From: Lineus longissimus
Taxonomy: Eukaryota > Nemertea > Pilidiophora > Heteronemertea > Lineidae
NCBI RefSeq assembly: GCF_910592395.1
Contig: NC_088324.1
Span: forward strand, 12,428,953 to 12,488,952
Length of the DNA stretch: 60,000 nucleotides
Reading direction: 5' to 3'
Shown here: piece by piece, positions 1-11,500 of the stretch
Layout: every line of letters starts with the position of its first letter
Position numbering within the stretch: the first letter of the stretch is position 1
Position numbers and translations under genes: made by a program
Notes under the pieces: generated by a model
The model's input: only the letters and a program-made list of their open reading frames with translations
Database searches by the model: none
Told to the model about the DNA's origin: nothing

Positions 1-2
1 CC

Positions 3-611
3 AAAACTACAAAAGCATCAGTTGTAACAGCAGCAGCTCCTGGTGGACTCTCATTTCCCAAGGCAACAACAGCATCAGTTGTAACAGCAGCAGCTCCTGG
101 TGGACTCTCATTTCCCAAAGCTACAACAGCATCAGTTGTAACAGCAGCAGCTCCTGGTGGACTCTCATTTCCCAAGGCAACAACAGCATCAGTTGTAACA
201 GCAGCAGCTCCTGGTGGACTCTCATTTCCCAAAGCTACAACAGCATCAGTTGTAACAGCAGCAGCTCCTGGTGGATTCTCATTTCCCAAGGCAACAACAG
301 CATCAGTTGTAACAGCAGCAACTCTTGGTGGATTCTCCTTTACCAAAGCTACAACAGCATCAGTTGTAACAGCAGCAGCTCCTGGTGGATTCTCGATTCC
401 CAAAGCTACAACAGCATTATATGTAAAAACAGCAGCCCGTGGCGGATGCTCTTTTACGAGAGCTACAGCAGCACCAGTTACAGCAGCTCCTCTTGGTGGA
501 TTATCATTTCCCAAAGCTACAGCATCATCAGTTGTAACAGCACCAGCTCCTGGTGGATTTTCATTTCTTAAGGCTGCTGCATCATCAGTTGTTCCGGCAG
601 CAGTTGAGCTT
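3..611 (+). repeat. 57-bp coding minisatellite (19-residue repeat)
   Basis: Seven near-identical 57-bp units recur at about 16, 73, 130, 187, 244, 301 and 358, followed by about four degenerate ones up to base 600. Each encodes a 19-residue Ala/Thr/Val stretch followed by APGGLSFPK. The length is a multiple of three, so copy-number change keeps the frame. The array begins outside the window. Confidence 0.85.
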
Positions 612-3259
612 TTGCCAAGCGAGAAACGCTCCATTGGGATAGTTTCATTACCAGAGGAAACAACTGAGTCATCATCAGAGGAGGAAGGTAGAATTGAACT
701 ACAAGAATCAGCACAATCAGTCAAGGAAGACTCCTTTCATACAGAGCTACAAGAAAAAGCAATTGAGTCATCATCACCCAAGGGATACTCCTTTGGTACC
801 CCAAACGAAGTAGCTCAGAAATCACTGGTCAAGGAATTCAGAGTTGAAATGCCAGAAGTTGAGCCATTACGAGCCAAATGTGACACATTATCGACAGACA
901 AGAACAAGAAGAAGATACAGTTGAGGCAACACCTGCCATCAGTACAGTTGAACAAACAAAAGAACTGCCAGCAGGAACAGTTCAGCTACCAGAAGAAACC
1001 ACTGATGCATCACCAAGTAACGTGTACGCCTCTGAGACAGTTGAACTCCAAGAAGATGCAGCTGAAGGATCATCGGCCGCGGAACACACCTCTGATAATG
1101 ATGACCTCATAGAAGATGCAGTTGAAGCACCACCAACCAAGGGATATGCGTCCGATCCCGATGCAGGCCAAGAAGATTTATTTAAGGCATTAACAGCCTT
1201 GCGAAACGCATCTGACACAGATGAACCCCAAGAAGATTCAGTTGAGGCAGCACCAGCGATGGGGACTCGAAATGCATCTGATACAGATGAACTCCAAGAA
1301 GCTTTTGTTGTTGAAGCATCACTAGTAGAGGGATACCCCTCCGATGCAGATGAACTACCAGAAAAAGCAGTAGAGATACCATTAGCCGAGGTATACGCCG
1401 CTGATACAGATGAATTCCAAGAAAAAACAGCAGTTGAGACAACAGCCGAGGTATACGCGTCCGATACAGAAGCAGACCAAGAAGATTCAGTGGAGGGATC
1501 ACCAGCAAAGGGAAATGCATCTGATACAGATGAAATCAAAGAAGCTGTTGTTAAGATATCACCAGCCGAGGGATCCGCTGCTGATACAGATGAACTGCCA
1601 GAAGAACCAGTTGAGACACCAGCAGATGGATTCTCCTTAGGAGCAGTAGTAGTATCAAAAGACATCACTGCAACAACACAAGCCACAGAATTCTCCATCT
1701 CTGGGTCTGAGAAGCCAAAAGCAAATCCTGGATTATGTGGTTTCTCTTCTAAAGCAGATGTAAAAGCAAAAGCAACAATTGCATCATCGTCAGCAACAGG
1801 ATTCGCCTTTGGAGCAGCAAAACCAACACATGAGTCATCACCAGCATCGGGATTCTCCTTTGGAACAGCAAGACCGAAAATCGAGTCATCACCAGCCTCG
1901 GGATTCTCCTTTGGAACACCAAAAGCAACAGTCAAATCATTACCAGCTTTGGGATCCTCCTCTGTAGCACCAAAAGCAACAGTCGAGTCATCACCAGCCT
2001 CGGGGTTCTCCTTTGGAACACCAAAAGCAACAGTCAAGTCATCACCAGCCTCGGGATTCTCCTTTGGAACAGCAAAAGCAACAGTCGAGTCATCACCAGC
2101 CTCGGGATTCTCCTTTGGAACAGCAAAAGCAACAGTCGAGTCATCACAAGCCTTGGGATTCTCCTTTGGAACAGCAAAAGCAACAGTCGAGTCATCACCA
2201 GCCTCGGGATTCTCCTTTGGAACACCAAAAGCAACAGTCGAGTCATCACCAGCCTCGGGATTCTCCTTTGGAACACCAAAAGCAACAGTCGAGTCATCAC
2301 AAGCCTCAGGATTCTCCTGTGGAACAGCAAAAGCAACAGTCAAGTCATCACCAGCCTCGGGATTCTCCTTTGGAACACCAAAAGCAACAGTCGAGTCATC
2401 ACCAGCCTCGGGATTCTCCTGTGGAACAGCAAAAGCAACAGTCAAGTCATCACCAGCCTCGGGATCCTCCTTTGGAACACCAAAAGCAACACATGAGTCA
2501 TCACCAGCCTCGGGAAAAGCAATAATTGCATCATCGTCAGCAACAGGATTCGCCTTTGGAGCAGCAAAACCAACACATGAGTCATCACCAGCATCGGGAT
2601 TCTCCTGTGGAACAGCAAGACCGAAATTCGAGTCATCACCAGCCTCGGGATTCTCCTTTGGAACACCAAAAGCAACAGTCGAGTCATCACAAGCCTCGGG
2701 ATTCTCCTTTGGAACACCAAAAGCAACAGTCGAGTCATCATCAGCCTCGGGATTCTCCTTTGGAACACCAAAAATGTCAGCAGCTGAGTCATCACTAACT
2801 GCAGGGTCCACCTCAATTGCATCCAACATAGCAAAAGCATTAGTTGGGTGTTCACCAGCCGTAGAATTCTCTTCATTAGGACCTGTAGAACCCAAAGAAA
2901 AAGTTGAATTCGCAGTACCTGTTTCCACAGATGCTGTTAGCCCAGCAACCTCAGAAGTATTGTTAGACACAGCTGCACTAACGAAATCTGCAATAGACCC
3001 AATTTGTCTCATGTGCCTATGTGAAGAAAAGACACTTAAGACATTTAAACCTTGTACGCATTCATTCTGTACCCCATGTTTAAAAGCATTCGCAAATAGT
3101 TACATGCATGGCAACCCATCATCATTTTGTCCTATTTGCAAAGTCCATTGCACTGTATTTGATCGTGAAAGACACTATCAGTTTAACTTAGCAGAAGGAC
3201 ATGATGACATTGAAAGGAACTCCAGATTAACATTATCGAATGATGACAATGATGAATAG
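3..3259 (+). CDS. FSFG-repeat protein with C-terminal RING finger (5' partial, one frameshift)
   Basis: This is the 3' end of a large open frame that enters the window already open (codons begin at base 3) and stops at TAG 3257-3259. No intron is visible. In order, the roughly 1,085 visible residues hold about 11 Ala/Val/Gly-rich 19-residue repeats, an acidic region with units such as SDTDELQED, about 18 copies of a 17-residue unit containing GFSFGTPKATVESSPAS, and a C3HC4 RING (CxxC, CTHSFC, CxxC, CPIC). An acidic tail ends in NDDNDE. FSFG motifs are typical of nucleoporins that bind transport receptors, and RING fingers usually mark E3 ubiquitin ligases; both roles here are inferred by analogy. 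The frame changes from codons starting at base 3 to codons starting at base 2 between 884 and 903. One missing base would explain this, so it is either a sequencing or assembly error or a real lesion. I do not recognise a named ortholog. The next gene is convergent. Confidence 0.75.
1022..1640 (+). repeat. Acidic coding repeats
   Basis: Imperfect units of roughly 20-30 residues are built on an (A/S)DTDELQED(S/A)VE core followed by a short Pro/Ala/Gly linker, giving a strongly acidic low-complexity domain. A similar core is recognisable just upstream in the other frame (ELQEKAIESS). This is one of the arguments that the two frames belong to one protein. Confidence 0.7.
1785..2775 (+). repeat. 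51-bp coding minisatellite (17-residue FSFG repeat)
   Basis: About 18 units of 51 bp encode SSPASGFSFGTPKATVE and variants (TAKATVK, FSCG in place of FSFG). A larger block, ATGFAFGAAKPTHE plus the following GTARPK unit, occurs twice (about 1785-1890 and 2535-2640), which shows an added segmental duplication inside the array. The repeats lack stop codons in several frames on both strands, which creates long spurious shadow frames. Confidence 0.85.
3005..3139 (+). other. RING-type zinc finger (C3HC4)
   Basis: The metal ligands read CLMC, then CTHSFC after 12 residues, then CLKAF, and finally CPIC. This is the C-x2-C / C-x-H-x2-C / x2-C / C-x2-C order of a C3HC4 RING. The loop before the last pair is about 17 residues, which is normal. 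No B-box or other domain follows; the protein ends about 40 residues later with an acidic tail. Confidence 0.8.
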
Positions 3260-3751
3260 GGGAATGAAGAAATTGGCTATCGGATCTCCCGGACAATACC
3301 GCGATGCTGTGTTTCCAGGATGCGCATTGCACTCCCTCGGCATCCAACGAACTTGGCTTGGCCCCCGACAACGGACCAAAGCGACGCTGGTGGAAAGGAT
3401 CAGAGCTATTGATTTAGTGTGTTTTCCAAATGATTATATTTCTTGCCGATTAGAAAGTAACCTTCCGATGTAATCAGGTGAGCTCCATGATGACCAACCA
3501 ATTCATGAATCACACCTAAATGCAATGATCTGAATCTATTCAGGACACACGGAGGTCGCTCAGGTCACAGTCCCATTAAAAGGAGATGATTTATGTACCA
3601 ATGCAGCCTATATGGAGGAGGGGGCAACTGACCAGCTTGACATCCAGCAGCGATATGCGATACTGGTATCCATTTCATGATGGTTTCACTCATGAGGCGA
3701 TTTCAGGAGAATGGGGATAATACAGGTTGGGATATTTATTGACATTCTCCC

Positions 3752-3757
3752 AATAAA
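3752..3757 (+). terminator. Candidate poly(A) signal AATAAA for the RING gene
   Basis: This is the first AATAAA downstream of the TAG stop, about 490 bp into the 3' flank. Position and strand fit a 3'UTR of ordinary length, but no transcript evidence is available. Confidence 0.4.
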
Positions 3758-6078
3758 GAAATACAAAACTCAAAAGGACAGTATTTAATTTCATTGTGAC
3801 TTTATTAGTTGAGAACACACGCAGTCATGCACAACTAAATCAGTACAGAATTACTTGAAAACCGTTTATATATAAATAACATAATTGGAAGAATAAACCT
3901 GCATTATTTTTATGAATGTGTTTTTTATTCTTTTGAACAACTGCACTATACTACATTTCAATTTGAGAAAAGGAGCAAAACATATACCTGTATTGTACAG
4001 TTATGCTTCCGCATCATTCCCAATTCAAAATATAGTTGACCAGACTCCATATTTTCCTATTTTTCTTTTTGTAACATGAGAACTTTGTACAAGCAGACAG
4101 TGCTAAACTTGCCAGCAACAATTAATAAAGACTAGTGCTAGCTCCATGTTACTGAAGTTGGTAATGTTGGCTATTCTGGTGAAACTTAAGGAGTGGTGTC
4201 TCCTGATTTTGCAAGGCTTAACATATTTCTGTACAGAGGGCAGTTAGTGGATGAAGTAGAATAGGTACACAGACATTTTAACAATTGTGCACACTGGTGT
4301 ATAACTGCAGTGCCCACTGCAAAGGAAGTCTACTTAATTAGTGTCAGACCAACATAATTACTTCGAGATACTCTTCCTTGAAGTCAATTTGATCCAAATC
4401 TGCAGCAATAGCAAATCTATCTATCTATTGACTCATTGAACAAGTCTTCACAAACCTGCACCTCAGTCACAGGAAACTCAATCCCTTTCTTTCCAGTTTA
4501 TTCAAATATTTTAAGATCGAGCAGGATCAAAACATTAACATGTACGGTGGTATTATGCCTGAGTGTCATTCACATTGTGATATTGGTCTTAAGAAATTTC
4601 CAAACAAACTCTCGTCCCAGAAAAACTTGTCTGCACATGTTCATGTAATTCTGGTTAAATTTTTAGCAAGCAACATCTTTTAGCACAAGCTTGTCATTTG
4701 GAAACTGACTAATCATGTCTGAATATTGATAAAATGTGCACCTAAACCCCTTTGCATGCAGATAATATAAAGCAAAACAAACAAGACATTTCTAATGTCA
4801 GATCACCCAGAAAATCTGCTGAAAAATCTAGCCCTACGCAGCTGCTTCACCAAAGGGAGAGGCTGTCAGTCATCCCAAAAATAAATTGACATGAATATTG
4901 AAATCCAGTGCGGTGAACGGAGTTCAATATCTTGGAGGAATAGTTACCTCATAACCTTGTCCAAACTATCCATACAAAATACTGATGTGAAAATAGACAG
5001 TACATGTATATGTTTATATCTTCAAAATATGACACGTCATAAAGTTATGTGGTACCATGCATTTCACAAAATGTGAGCAATACCAATGTAGACGGCAGAA
5101 AAAGTTCATAGTCTTATCGATTTTGACAAAGAGACCCAACCTACCAGGTGGTTCAAATGCATGTTGTGCTCATCTGGCTCTAAATAATAATTCTTAACTC
5201 AAGTCAATGAAACTTTGGCCCTGCATGCGACTGTATAATCACTGAAGTCATGCAGTCTACCATCTTTCAGTCACAAGAACTTTCCTTTCCTGCCTTAACG
5301 TTTAGGCATGTCAATTTTGCCCAACGACTCAATTAAGAATGCTCACAAAACTGACAATCACACAACAAACTTGTTTTTCGTGCTACTGGTGGTGAACATA
5401 TATCAATTTTGTGGCCAGAAATTATCTATTTAACGAGAAGATGATAAAGAGTTGCCTGTCAAATAAACCACCCAATCGACAAGACGTGTGCGCACTATGA
5501 CAATTATTTTCACAAAACATGAGTGCGCCATCAAAATATATACCATCACTCAGTATGTCAGCATGGAATACATGTAAAACATTCACTGTACGCCGAGGTC
5601 TAGAAAAGTATGGAGACAACATGTATATCAAAATACAGCATCAAGCATCTGTCAATATATAACAGCTCCGAAAGATTCCGAAAATACATGGTCATAATAG
5701 TCAATAGTCAATATAGGTGTCGTCATTAGTTCCTATAGAAAGAGATAATTTCATCAACATTTTTCGGCATGCAGAGAGCTTACTCCAACAGGAGTAAAGC
5801 CTCGTTGCCTAAAGCGCAGAGCAAACGAGCCATGACAAAATGACAAGTGATTGCAGTTAAACCAGTCAACGGCTACTGTACAAGTATTTTACACATCGCT
5901 TTTGCTGCACAACCCCACTTACCTTAATTAAAACAAGTCGGGAATGTAGGAGGGGCAAGTCAGTAATCGGCATACAGCCAATCAGCGACTAATTTGATTC
6001 AGGTTGTGGATTGAGGCACATTTGCAGCGAAAGTGTTCTGATAATCACTTATTATACACAAAGCGTTCAAAATAAATA
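3758..6078. other. Intergenic DNA between convergent genes
   Basis: AT-rich sequence with only short stop-bounded frames. I see no conserved coding, tRNA or repeat signal. It may include the distal 3'UTR of the RING gene. Confidence 0.5.
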
Positions 6079-6482
6079 GTTGTAGTTCCACCTATCATAA
6101 AACCCCGTGTTTTTTCAAGACTCGTGTCTTCGCAGTGTGTCAAAAAACCCGGGGCGCACTTACACCTATCAGTGGTGTTAGATAATGGTTAATAGCCCCG
6201 GCGACAGGTACGCTGTAGGTAGGGAGCTCTCCTGTGTTTCTTTCCCGTTGGAGATGAATTTCGCGAGCGCAATACCGAGGCAACTACACCGCGCCATCTG
6301 TCGCGGGGCTATTCAGATTCCACCTACCAACAAACCCGTGTTGAATACAGGTCTAAATTAGCCCCATCGAGCTCGATGGGGCTAATAGACACGGGGATTT
6401 GACACACGGGTCTATTTAGACACGGCAATTCATAGGTGTAAGCGCAAAAGACACGGGGATTTGATAGGTGGAAGTACGACTT
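6079..6482. mobile_element. Nested foldback (MITE-like) element
   Basis: Outer arms 6079-6110 and 6450-6482 are near-perfect inverse complements around TTCCACCTATCA / TGATAGGTGGAA followed by CCCCGTGT. A second pair lies at 6154-6169 and 6431-6445 (ACACCTAT / ATAGGTGT). A third lies at 6191-6206 and 6298-6313 (AATAGCCCCG / CGGGGCTATT). A perfect 28-bp palindrome centred on GAGCTC occupies 6358-6385. The motif GACACGGGGATTTGA occurs twice. There is no transposase frame, so this looks like a non-autonomous DNA element. No clean target-site duplication is visible. Confidence 0.6.
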
Positions 6483-8533
6483 ATAGCACACAATATGATA
6501 CATGCACTGTTTATTATGGTATCAAACAAAACAATAGTACTATAGTCCCTGTACCAATAAACTGGGGCTAGGAATCTGCAGTACCGATGTCATTCCTTGG
6601 ATATACCAATCAAGATAAAGTTCATAATTAAATTCCATCCATAGACCATCAATTTGGCATTTTCTCTCGACACAGAATAATCTTGCCCAGTGGCATCTAG
6701 CATAGTTGTTGAATACAAATAAGCTGCCAGTGGGATCAGATATCAAAATAATTACATATCTGAACCATTTCATAATTTATTCCAGCAATTCACAGTCTAT
6801 GCCACAGCAATGTAACAAAAAAGTCAAGAAGTTAACAATTGAAAGAACTTGACAAAATAAATAAGAACACCATCAACAAAACATCTCAAGAACAAAACAT
6901 CTATAAATCAAATTCCTAACCCCAGTCTCTACTTACAATGATTATACAAATGCTTTAGTCAATTGTTGGTCTGAAAAAGAGATCATCAAAATATTATCAT
7001 TCCTGATTTCATTCAATAAGAATCCACTTGTTATAAATGACTATATAGGAATATGTATGACAGAAGAACCTGGTTGTCCAACATCCCCTTGACTCCAAAT
7101 CATTCGGGCCAAGTTCCCGAGTCAGAGCACCTTAGTCAACATCAGCTGGGGCTTATCTCTCCATGGAATAGCATAACTAGTATACCTCAATACTCAAATC
7201 ATTGGTAGCTTTCAAGGACATGGGTACCGTATTTGCAGGGATGCCACTTGGAGCCTCTGTCATACATGTCCATGTAGATGTATACACCTTTTGATGACCA
7301 AGATTCTCTTGATTAAATGATAATAATTTGCTCATTTTATTGTCATGTAACTACCCTTTCTTATGTAAAACAACTGAAAAAGAATGCAATGTACAGTGGT
7401 CTAGCTCTTCCACTAAAATCATTACTCCACTCAATGCCAATTTGTTTCCAAACTTGACAAACAAACACTTCAACTTGACAGTCAAAAGTGATGAAACAAT
7501 CAAAGAAAAGTTGGTTTCAAAATGCACTACTGTACAGTTTTAAAGCAAAAACCCTGTATTAGAACACACAAAGAAAAGAAACAACAATATAACAATACAA
7601 CGCACCAAACGGAGGCCTAAAAGAAACACTCAACTAACTCGGAAATGTTTGCATGCTCTTCTATTTTCGGGTTCACAGATATTGCCAAAATACATGTATA
7701 TGGCAGCACAATAACCAAATTATTCAAATTACGTTATTAGAGGTTTGCAAAGGGCAAAATTTAAAACACAGAGGAAGAAAACACCAAATTAAATGTACCA
7801 CAAAGTTCAAGAAACTCGAAATAAAATTATTGCAAATACTTCCGGGTTTGATACAGAATGTCAAAAACACAAACTCTAAATGTACATATTCCTGACCAGA
7901 CTTATTCTAAACTCTGAAGGCTAGATAGCAACACATTAAAGAGTCATCACTTCCAAAAGGAAACGCTCAAGAGTAGAATTATATTCATGCAGTGGTTTAA
8001 ATCAAATTTTAACCTTCAAAACTGAGACGGTAGGCCCTGCTTTCAATATAAAGGCGACTTTAAGTTTTCCAAATTCCATAAACAATTTAACATAAAAATG
8101 CCTCGAACAACTCCATCTCATAAAGTTCACCCTCTTCTCAAAATAATGCTGCCTATTTGCAATTATGGATGCACACAGTGATGTGAAATGTCCCTATTCT
8201 GCAATCTCTGAACAATAGTAAAATAGTATACTATAGTACACGTACGTTCCGCTAATAATCCGAGGCCAAAGCCGGTTGTGAATAGACAGACAACAGAACA
8301 TCTGAACTCGATCCAGAACCCATACCTGTTGTTATTGTTCAGAAATGTGACATAATAGACTAGTACTGAAGCCCGAGTGTAACAGAACCTCCAAAAATAT
8401 TTTCATCTTCCAAGTAATTGTACACCAACCTCCATTGGCCACAAGCTGGGGTCACAATTCCAAGCAGGCAGTATTCTTTTTATAACAGATTTAACCAATA
8501 AAGCAGGGCCTAGGATGGAATGATGATGAAATC
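6483..8533 (-). other. Probable 3'UTR and flank of the Kelch gene
   Basis: No coding signal is seen on either strand. The stretch lies directly downstream of the minus-strand stop at 8534 and probably contains its 3'UTR; the exact end is unknown. Confidence 0.4.
7336..7341 (-). terminator. Candidate poly(A) signal for the Kelch gene
   Basis: TTTATT on the plus strand reads AATAAA on the minus strand. It is the first such hexamer downstream of the Kelch stop codon and would give a 3'UTR of about 1.2 kb. Further candidates lie near 6776 and 6508. Confidence 0.3.
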
Positions 8534-11500
8534 TTACACAAACTCAGTTGGTACATAGCTGCTCCACTCTCCAACATCAAGGTCCAGATACTCAATCGTA
8601 TCCAAGAAGACTTTCCCGTTGAATCCGCCGAGGGCGTACAACCGTCTTCCAACAACAGCAACAGCGACATTGACACGTGGGATTCCCATTGAGGGTCCGT
8701 AGCTCCAGGCGTCTTTCTTCGGATCGTAGATTTCGACTGTGTTCTGTGCAGAACTTCCGTCACTGCCACCAACAACATAGATTTTGTCTGCAAGAAGGAA
8801 ACAGAAACAGACATATTTAGTCTTTTGTTCATCTGAGAAAGCAAACCTAGTCAATTCAAAATGCCGACACCTGCCAAGATAGTTTCAAGAACTGTTCCAT
8901 CACCTGTGGCTTATGCATCAAATCATGCTCAAACAGAGACAGCGATCCAGCTTAACTTGGTTATTCAGAGTGTTTTATTTGACATCAATCGATTTCTCCA
9001 CTCAAAACAAATAATGATGTATCAGAAGGAGGGAACCGTTATCCAGAGCAACAGAGGATATACAACTCTGCCAAGTTATGAACAACGCCACCTACCATCA
9101 AAGGCAGCTACACCAGCGCCACGTCGACAACTCTTCATGTGTGAGACCATCGTCCAGCGGTCAGGCTCATCAGGGTCGTACCGCTCAACCGTGTTCAGGC
9201 AATTCCAGGAATCACAGCCACCAACCGCATAGACACAATCGGCAAGGCAACAGACACCGGCCTCGGAACGCCCTGGAAAAGACAGAGGGTCGTAGGGACG
9301 GCTCTCAAAGCAAGCACACTCACACACCACAACAGAATAGAAACCAAGGTAGCTAAAGTTGGTGTTCTTCAGGCCCAATATCAATGGTTGTCTTGAACCC
9401 CCAAAGCCAAATGATTCAATTTTCACAGGGATAGCCTATCCAACCTGACCAAAACTCATCCCAATTCCCCGAAAGTCCACATTGTTCCCAAGAAACACTT
9501 CCGTTTTTCTCTCGATTGATAAGAAAATAATTTCATTGAGAATAGGATAATATTGGTTGCTTTGCTTAATGTTCTTGCAAAGCTAACTGAAGCCCTCCCC
9601 ACCCTATGATCCCCCGGCCATGGATAGCCAGCCCTCTGGAAAAAGCATCTGCGTTCTTCATCATGTTGAAATCTTGTCCTTGGTCAATGTTGGTACGCTG
9701 ATCATTGTGAGGTGAGTTCCATCATTGTGTTGCGAGGCAACTTTTTCAAGAATTCTTTGCTGATTCTTATGAATGTAATTAGGTCAAGTTACAAATACTT
9801 CTATCAGTTACATCAAACAATGTGAAATAGCCTTATCCAAAGAACAATGAAAGTTAATACAAGGCAGACAAAATGACTTGCCAGGGGTTGTGCCAATAAT
9901 TGCCAGGAAGGCTACATGTAGCTAAGAAATTAACATAAAATGTCAACATATGGCACGCCTGACACTAAGACTTAATCATAACCTTCAGTATTTTCAGAGT
10001 TCCACTTATGATTTGCCTGAATCTGACCTGTTGCATCATGCTAATCTCAGTGAGTTGTATCATGATGAGGTATTGACCAGTAGGTCATTATATTGGATCT
10101 AAATAGAGGCAAATGATGCATGCTTTAAATGTGAATGCAACTCATGTAAAAAACACTAATATTAATGCAAAATGCTATTCTAACACGCCGTCTACAGTCC
10201 AAGTCACAATTGACATTCCCAGCTTGTAGGTTGTGTGAAAGTTACATGTAAATTGTGCATAACATATGCGAATTTAGGGATGTCAATTGTGATCAGGACT
10301 GCACCTGAAAATACCATTAACAGAACCAGTTAAGTCCTACGCAAGTAGGCCTAAAGAAATATCAATACATGGCTGCGGCTTGGGGGTGGAGCATTAACAG
10401 GTGGGGTAAGAGGTATACCATGGTGGATATATAGGTATCGGTTTACCCTTTCAACATAAGAAACCAGGCCTTCCTTAGTCCTAGTCAAGGGTTAGAGGGT
10501 ATAATGGTATTTAAGCTAGTTTAAACTAGTCTTCTGTCTTTTAGGATAGCACTATTTTTAAGGTAAACCAATAACTGTATCCACTGTGACAACCAAATCC
10601 TGCACTAATAATATAGCTTAACATCCTATTATAAGGGGATAATGAACTGCACATGCTGAGCGCTAGGACAAGGCTATATCACAGAGTTGAGTGGTCGCTG
10701 ACAGCTTAATAAGATGACAGCTGATTATATTAACTTAGATATAAACTTCACATTGCCATCAATGAAACTGGCAACATCTAACTGAAACATATGTTCAGTG
10801 TTCAAATTGAGTAACTGACTTGAACAATTTTCCTAAAGATACTTCTCACAAAGAATTCTTGAAGAATTGACCCATTCTCTTTGACTTGTGTCTTCTTCCG
10901 CATGGAGGCTATTATCTTACCTTTCCAGAACCTGAAATGTAGACAATGAGGAGGCCCTCTTTAGTATTCAGACAAAATTAGTTTCCTGTTGCTAGTCACA
11001 CACACACATTGTATATGGGGTCACTGGATAAGCAGGGTCCTCCAAATGGCCAAGAAAAACTAAGAGCACGACCACATGAAACCCAAAAACTCATCTGTCA
11101 TCACAATTTAGAATACGACTTCATTACATGTATTACCACCATATGGACAGGTCCAATCAGAATTTTAAAATGCTATTGTGTAGGTATAAGCTGTTGATCA
11201 GTGTGTAAACCTTGGTAAATTTTGACGAGTGTAAATTGTCATTAGACGAGTTCTCTCTCAAAGCTGAGTTGGAGCAGGAGTCGTAAATGATGCACCATCT
11301 TTGTAATTACAGATAGAACTGGTCCCAGGTTAACATTATCTGAAGGCAACCACTTTGAAAGCCTGTTCTGGAGAACCCTGCAATAAGGTTATACTTTCCC
11401 ATCACTGATTGACAATGGCACCATAGTCTGCCGACTATACTAACAGTTACCTGCTTCAGTCTACACCCAGGCCGTCTCAGACCAGCTAGAATTTTTTCCA

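Noticed and set aside
881-905. A tiny intron or programmed frameshift explaining the frame change at base 899
   Set aside because: Any GT...AG pair here would be about 20 nt, too short to splice, and no slippery heptamer is visible.
1410-2798. Gln/His/Ser-rich plus-strand frames (HHQPRDSPLEQQKQQSS)
   Set aside because: Alternative-frame shadows of the same repeats. They lack independent starts and stop before the RING.
982-3012. 676-codon minus-strand frame antisense to the repeat/RING gene (VAFGVPKENPEAGDDS repeats)
   Set aside because: It is a by-product of stop-free coding repeats with unit lengths divisible by three. The sense frame has a conserved RING domain and the antisense has none.
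8861-9356. Plus-strand frames opposite Kelch exon 9, and similar ones at 12351-12682 and 12773-13000
   Set aside because: Antisense shadows of well-supported Kelch exons.
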